From contig JBOFGY010000048.1 in the NCBI GenBank assembly GCA_051649365.1, positions 1 to 24,751 of the forward strand: 24,751 nt of DNA, in the 5' to 3' direction. The stretch comes from CAVTAE01 sp051649365 (GTDB lineage: Bacteria > Deinococcota > Deinococci > Deinococcales > Trueperaceae). Under the pieces are notes generated by a model that searched no databases, had not been told where the DNA came from, and saw only the letters and a list, made by a program, of their open reading frames with translations. Below, piece by piece: positions 21,220 to 24,751 of the stretch. A program made the position numbers and the translations under genes. Every line of letters begins with the position of its first letter. The first letter of the stretch is position 1.

Positions 21220-22413
21220 TTACAAACCCATGCCTTTGGCAATCACTTCATACATAATCTCATCCGTTCCGCCGCCAATCCGCAAAATGCGTGCGTCGCG
21301 GTAGTGCAGGGCGACGCGCGTTTCTTCGCAAAAACCCATGCCCCCAAAAATCTGTACGGCATCATCTGCGACTTCGTTGGCAACTTGGGCGCAATAGGTT
21401 TTGGCCATACTCACAGGGGTAAGAGAATCTTTTGACCCGCTATCAAGCTGCGCTGCGGCTTGGTACACCAAGAGTCTTGCCAAATTCACTTTGATGGCCA
21501 TTTGCGCCAGCTTATGACGAATGGCTTGGAATTTACCAATCGTTGTCTTAAAAGCTTCGCGGACTTTGGCGTACTCGAGTGCATCATCCAAACATGCCTG
21601 CGCGTGACCAACGGCCATACCCGCAAGTACAATACGTTCAGTTTGAAAGGCACTTGCAATCTGATAAAAGCCGCGTCCAATTTCGCCTACTACACGTTCG
21701 GTTGGTACAAAGCAATTTTCAAAAATAAGTTCACGGGTGTCAGATGAATGCCAGCCCATTTTTTCTAACGGGCGACCCACTGTGAACCCAGCATCATGGG
21801 GTTTCACGAGAAAGAGCGTGATGCCTTTGTGCCGTTCGTTCGGGTTCGTTTTTACTGCAACAATCAGCCAGTCTGCAATACCACCATTGGTAATAAAGAT
21901 TTTCGTACCATTTAGAAAATAGCCACCCTCTGTTGGTGTTGCTGTGGTGCGAAGTCCCGCAACATCTGAGCCCGTGCCGGGTTCGGTGATAGCAATGCCT
22001 GCCACCATCTCACCTGCAATCATCGGTGCGAGATAAAGACGTTGTTGTTCGGGTGTGCCAAACTTTGCAAGATAAGGCCCGCCTAAATATGCACTGGCTA
22101 GAGGTGTGATAGCAATACCTCCCGAAGCTTTAGCCAACTCTTCGGAGACGATAGCTAAGGCGAGTGAATCCGTCTCACCACTGCCCCCAAACTGTTCGGG
22201 AAAGCCAATGCCTAAAAAACCTTGGTGGGCGAGGGGCTTCCAAAGGTGTTTGGGAAAGGCTTTTGTCCGTTCGGCTTCTTCGACAAATGGCATAATTTTG
22301 TCACGCACGAAAGCGCGACACGCTACTTGGAAATCGCGGTGAATATCATTGAGTTCAAAGGATGAACCAACGGGCAGCTCAACACTGTCTACAACCATAC
22401 TGTCTGCAACCAT
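21220..22413 (-). CDS. Acyl-CoA dehydrogenase, isovaleryl-CoA dehydrogenase-like
   Basis: A 397-residue FAD flavoenzyme of normal acyl-CoA dehydrogenase length. Blocks: FLGIGFPEQFGGSG, MVAGIAITEPGTGSDVAGLRTTA (FAD/substrate binding), WLIVAVKTNPNERHKGITLFLV, KMGWHSSDTRELIFENC, and FGGMGFCEETRVALHYRDARILRI. The catalytic base position is informative. The usual MCAD-type Glu in YEGT is Gly here (G381 in IGGGTDEI), while Glu286 in VREAFKTTIGKFQ sits where isovaleryl-CoA and long-chain dehydrogenases have their base. That favours isovaleryl-CoA oxidation to 3-methylcrotonyl-CoA, the substrate of the carboxylase in the same cluster. It is the first gene of the minus-strand cluster. GTGAGGT lies about 5 nt upstream of the ATG. 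An electron-transfer flavoprotein partner is needed but not encoded here. Confidence 0.88.
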   Translation of the reverse strand: MVADSMVVDSVELPVGSSFELNDIHRDFQVACRAFVRDKIMPFVEEAERTKAFPKHLWKPLAHQGFLGIGFPEQFGGSGETDSLALAIVSEELAKASGGIAITPLASAYLGGPYLAKFGTPEQQRLYLAPMIAGEMVAGIAITEPGTGSDVAGLRTTATPTEGGYFLNGTKIFITNGGIADWLIVAVKTNPNERHKGITLFLVKPHDAGFTVGRPLEKMGWHSSDTRELIFENCFVPTERVVGEIGRGFYQIASAFQTERIVLAGMAVGHAQACLDDALEYAKVREAFKTTIGKFQAIRHKLAQMAIKVNLARLLVYQAAAQLDSGSKDSLTPVSMAKTYCAQVANEVADDAVQIFGGMGFCEETRVALHYRDARILRIGGGTDEIMYEVIAKGMGL

Positions 22414-22485
22414 ACGACCTCACTTTCACCCTGTCTATTTTATTCTGTCTACAGTATAAGCATATCGAGCGTGTTGGAGGGCTTC

Positions 22486-23325
22486 TTACTTTTCAATAAA
22501 CTTAACTTCAAAGAGTTTAGGCCACAGCTTACCCGTGATATAAAACGTATCGGCTTCTGGGTTATAAGCAATGCCATTTAAGACCGCATCTCGAGAAAGC
22601 TCTGCACGTTCTTCACTCGAGAGTAAATTGCTCGCATCAATTTCACTGACAACATTGCCATTAGCTTTATTGATCTTCATGATTTTGTCAGTTTGCCACA
22701 CGTTAGCGTAAACAAATTCGCCCACGCACTCGAGTTCATTGAGCATGGTGACATCTTGTCCGTTTTGTTTTACCTTGATTTGCCCTGTAACGTCAAAGGT
22801 CTCAGCGTTGCGCTTAAATAGCGTTGCGCTGCCGTCACTCATATATAGATCTTTGCCGTCGTAACACAAGCCCCAGCCTTCACCTTCGTATGTAAAGGTG
22901 TTCTCTTTGTTAAAGGTTTCTATATCATAGACAAACGCTTCGCCTTCTTGCCAAGTAATTTGAATGAGTTGGTTATCCACAAGGGCTAAGCCTTCAGCAA
23001 AATATTGACTATCTAGAACATAATTGCGAATTACATTACCTGATGCTATGTTCACTTCGCGCAGTGAAGAAAGTCCGTACTGGCCTGTGCTTTCGTAAAA
23101 CTTGCCGTTATGTAAAAGTAATCCTTGGGTAAAGGCTTGATTGTCGTGTGGATAGGTGTTGATGGTTTGGGTTGTGAGTGTGGTCGTGGTTTGTTGTTGG
23201 CAGGCGGTGAGAGTAAAAAGTAAAGCGTAAAAAGTAAAGCGTAAAAGGTAAAAGGAGTTATTCGTTATTCGTCTAACGAATAACAATATCTTTCTAACAC
23301 CCGAAACCCAAAATCTGAAATTCAT
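22486..23325 (-). CDS. Glutaminyl-peptide cyclotransferase-like lipoprotein
   Basis: About 279 residues from the ATG at 23325, which has AGGAG 8 nt upstream and overlaps the tmk stop by one base. A longer frame to 23412 exists but would start inside tmk. The signal peptide ends FTLTAC, so it is a lipoprotein. The rest is the beta-propeller-like plant-type glutamine cyclotransferase pattern: YPHDNQAFTQGLLLHNGKFYESTG, SQYFAEGLALVDNQLIQITW, EGEGWGLCYDGKDLYMSDGSATL, LNELECVGEFVYANVWQTDKI and VLNGIAYNPEADTFYITGKLWPKLFEV. It would convert N-terminal Gln to pyroglutamate outside the cytoplasm. The signal-peptide stretch is encoded by 14-bp tandem repeats (23213-23254) and a hairpin, which is odd for a conserved gene. 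Confidence 0.87.
   Translation of the reverse strand: MNFRFWVSGVRKILLFVRRITNNSFYLLRFTFYALLFTLTACQQQTTTTLTTQTINTYPHDNQAFTQGLLLHNGKFYESTGQYGLSSLREVNIASGNVIRNYVLDSQYFAEGLALVDNQLIQITWQEGEAFVYDIETFNKENTFTYEGEGWGLCYDGKDLYMSDGSATLFKRNAETFDVTGQIKVKQNGQDVTMLNELECVGEFVYANVWQTDKIMKINKANGNVVSEIDASNLLSSEERAELSRDAVLNGIAYNPEADTFYITGKLWPKLFEVKFIEK
23213..23284. repeat. 14-bp tandem repeats and hairpin encoding the signal peptide
   Basis: GTAAAAAGTAAAGC occurs at 23213-23226 and 23227-23240, with a diverged third copy at 23241-23254. GTTATTCGT (23264-23272) and ACGAATAAC (23276-23284) then form a perfect 9-bp hairpin. The unit length is not a multiple of three, so successive copies are read in different frames yet all give hydrophobic or aromatic residues in the signal peptide. 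Confidence 0.75.
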
Positions 23326-23987
23326 TATCCTACTCCTAAATGCTCTTGCACAGTTTGCCAAATCTCTGCTTCTACTGTAGCTTCGTCCTGTTGTGCATTG
23401 ATAATAACCCAATTCTTGTTTTCCTTTGCTTGCGCTAAAAAACCTTCGCGGACTTTGTGGTGAAAGCTGATGTCGGCTAGCTCGAGCCTGTCCTTTTGCC
23501 CACGTTGTGCGATACGTTCCATACCAATCTGCGGATCAATGTCCAAAAGTAAAACCAAGTCGGGTGTGATTCCTTGTGTAGCTTTTTCGGTAAGTGTGTA
23601 GATGAACTCGAGTTCTAAGCCACGCCCGTAACCTTGATAAGCAATAGATGTACCAAAAAACCTGTCACAGACGACAACCTTGTTGTTTTCCAACGCTGGT
23701 TTAATAACTTCTTCTACATGCTGCGCCCTACTTGCTGAGTAAAGTAAAACTTCTGTGAGTGGGCTAATGGTAAGAGCAGGGTCGAGTAGGACTTTGCGAA
23801 TCGCATCTGCCGCAGGTGTACCACCAGGTTCTCGTGTTTGCACGACATCAAATGTTTCGCGCAGTTTGCTAACAAGATGGTTGATTTGCGTGGATTTACC
23901 TGCACCTTCGGGCCCCTCAAACACAATGAAATAGGACTGGGCTTTCTTTTCCCTCTTCCCTCCTCCCTCCTCCCTTCTGCTGTTCAT
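23325..23987 (-). CDS. tmk: Thymidylate kinase
   Basis: A 220-residue dTMP kinase (dTMP to dTDP, cytoplasmic, required for DNA synthesis). P-loop FEGPEGAGKST near residues 23-33, the DR(F/Y) motif in VVCDRFFGTSIAYQGYGRGL, and a LID segment RIAQRGQKDRLELADISFHHKVREGF with the usual arginines. The first 18 residues (MNSRREEGGGKREKKAQS) are an extension encoded by a purine-rich tract (23935-23976 on the plus strand as C/T), where the family normally starts at the first strand. No internal Met suits a shorter start. The ATG overlaps the Nif3-like stop as ATGA, so translation is coupled. The stop overlaps the next ATG as TAATG. Confidence 0.95.
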   Translation of the reverse strand: MNSRREEGGGKREKKAQSYFIVFEGPEGAGKSTQINHLVSKLRETFDVVQTREPGGTPAADAIRKVLLDPALTISPLTEVLLYSASRAQHVEEVIKPALENNKVVVCDRFFGTSIAYQGYGRGLELEFIYTLTEKATQGITPDLVLLLDIDPQIGMERIAQRGQKDRLELADISFHHKVREGFLAQAKENKNWVIINAQQDEATVEAEIWQTVQEHLGVG

Positions 23988-24736
23988 AAACCAGTAGGCA
24001 ACAAAATAAACTGCGTTGCCAAATTAAACTCGAGCTTCAACTTTTCTTCCAGTAACTTCACGCCAACGGTTTCGGTCATATAGTGTCCAGCATACAGTGC
24101 ATTTATTTTTCTTTCAAAAGATTCGTAAAAAGTTTCTTGTCTGGGTTCACCTGTTAAAAATGCGTCGAGACCTTCTTCGGCAGCATCTACGACGTTCCAA
24201 CTTGCATCACCTGAGACGATGCCCAGCGTTGAAATCTCGAGTTTGCCGCCCGCATGAACGAGAACAGACTCGCCGAGTTCTTTCTCGAGCGTGTTCGCTA
24301 AATCTCTCAGTGTCATTGGATTAGGAAACACACCCTTCACGCCGATGTATTTTCCCTTGGACATGGCAAAATCCTGCAAATCTGTCATGCCAATAATTCT
24401 GGCGAGCCCGTAATTGTTCCCGACTTCTTTATGTGCGTCAAGTGGCAAGTGAGCAGCATAAAGGCTGATGTTGTTATCCAGCAAATACTTCACACGGTTT
24501 TTGTGCATCCCCGTAATCGCCAGAGGTTTACCCCAAAAAAGTCCGTGATGCACGATAAGCATATCTGCACCTGTTTGGGCGGCTTGCTCGAGCGTACTGA
24601 GACTAGAATCCACCGCAAAGGCAACCTTGGTAACTTCATCCGCGCCTTCAACCTGCAAACCGTTAAGAGAAGAATCCTGAAAATCTTTAATCGCCAGATA
24701 GTTGTCCAGCCATGCTGTTAGCTCAGTTCGTTTCAC
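23984..24736 (-). CDS. Nif3-like dinuclear metal-centre protein
   Basis: A 250-residue protein of the Nif3/YbgI (GTP cyclohydrolase I type 2 homologue) family. Motifs: DSSLNGLQVEG near residue 21 (the family has DNVGLQVG), VAFAVDSSLSTLEQAAQTGADMLIVHHGLFW (metal-ligand His pair), LLDNNISLYAAHLPLDAHKEVGNN, and ALYAGHYMTETVGVKLLEEKL near the C-terminus (His and Glu ligands). It is conserved across life but of unclear biochemical function. The start is GTG at 24736: TATGCT (24743-24748) lies 6 nt upstream and no Shine-Dalgarno is visible, so a leaderless message is plausible. The frame stays open to the window edge, so a farther start cannot be excluded. It is the first gene of the Nif3-tmk-cyclotransferase operon. 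Confidence 0.9.
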   Translation of the reverse strand: MKRTELTAWLDNYLAIKDFQDSSLNGLQVEGADEVTKVAFAVDSSLSTLEQAAQTGADMLIVHHGLFWGKPLAITGMHKNRVKYLLDNNISLYAAHLPLDAHKEVGNNYGLARIIGMTDLQDFAMSKGKYIGVKGVFPNPMTLRDLANTLEKELGESVLVHAGGKLEISTLGIVSGDASWNVVDAAEEGLDAFLTGEPRQETFYESFERKINALYAGHYMTETVGVKLLEEKLKLEFNLATQFILLPTGL

Positions 24737-24742
24737 AGTCTT

Positions 24743-24748
24743 AGCATA
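24743..24748 (-). promoter_or_regulatory. Candidate -10 box for a leaderless Nif3-like mRNA
   Basis: TATGCT on the minus strand ends 6 nt before the GTG start, with no ribosome-binding site between. The -35 region would lie past the window edge. Confidence 0.35.
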
Positions 24749-24751
24749 ACA

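Noticed and set aside
23326..23412. A 29-residue N-terminal extension of the cyclotransferase-like protein
   Set aside because: It would lie inside tmk. The ATG at 23325 has a proper AGGAG site, overlaps the tmk stop as TAATG and gives a normal lipoprotein signal peptide.

Overview
The window (24,751 bp, roughly 45-48% G+C by eye) is a bacterial chromosome segment. No rRNA, tRNA, CRISPR array or phage module is visible. The best guess for the host is a low-GC member of the Deinococcota. Four things point that way: a large SARP/BTAD-ATPase-TPR regulator of the type I associate with Deinococcus, a cysteine-less FmdB homologue, TANNNT boxes 6-8 nt upstream of genes that lack a Shine-Dalgarno (leaderless style), and lipoprotein-rich secreted proteins. 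This is inference, not proof. The most pervasive signal is the palindrome CTCGAG: I count about 66 copies, where chance predicts about 6. Layout: (1) 1-1600: the edge of an IS5-family element that interrupts a DinB-like gene, a VOC/glyoxalase gene, and a divergent helix-turn-helix regulator with a candidate operator between them. (2) 1600-16400: an accessory island. It encodes three secreted lipoproteins with the core of cholesterol-dependent cytolysins (CDC, thiol-activated cytolysin fold) at 1632-3425, 11172-13016 and 13103-14962. It also holds a beta-rich lipoprotein of unknown function (15128-16357), a lipoprotein subtilase (7448-9805), a SARP-type regulator (4099-6543) and a DUF1266 membrane protein (9973-10770). 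None of the cytolysin-like proteins has the Trp-rich undecapeptide. Each carries a different C-terminal module, one of them two fibronectin type III domains. Direct repeats of AGTTCAT at 11- or 21-bp spacing lie upstream of the first cytolysin and of the subtilase, flanking the SARP gene. This suggests a small regulon. (3) 16400-17900: a stretch with an orphan terminator (possible small RNA), the FmdB-like gene and several inverted repeats. (4) 17900-22400: on the minus strand, an isovaleryl-CoA dehydrogenase-like enzyme, a CitE-type lyase, a MaoC-type hydratase and a methylcrotonyl-CoA carboxylase-like beta subunit. Together these would take isovaleryl-CoA to acetyl-CoA and acetoacetate, and they resemble the leucine operon of Mycobacterium tuberculosis (accA1-accD1-fadE19-Rv2499c-citE). 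(5) 22480-24736: a translationally coupled housekeeping set, Nif3-like protein, thymidylate kinase and a glutaminyl-peptide cyclotransferase-like lipoprotein. How the parts may fit together: the island looks like an inducible secreted or surface-anchored pore-forming system. A protease that could process the toxins and a dedicated regulator sit beside it, embedded in ordinary metabolic genes.
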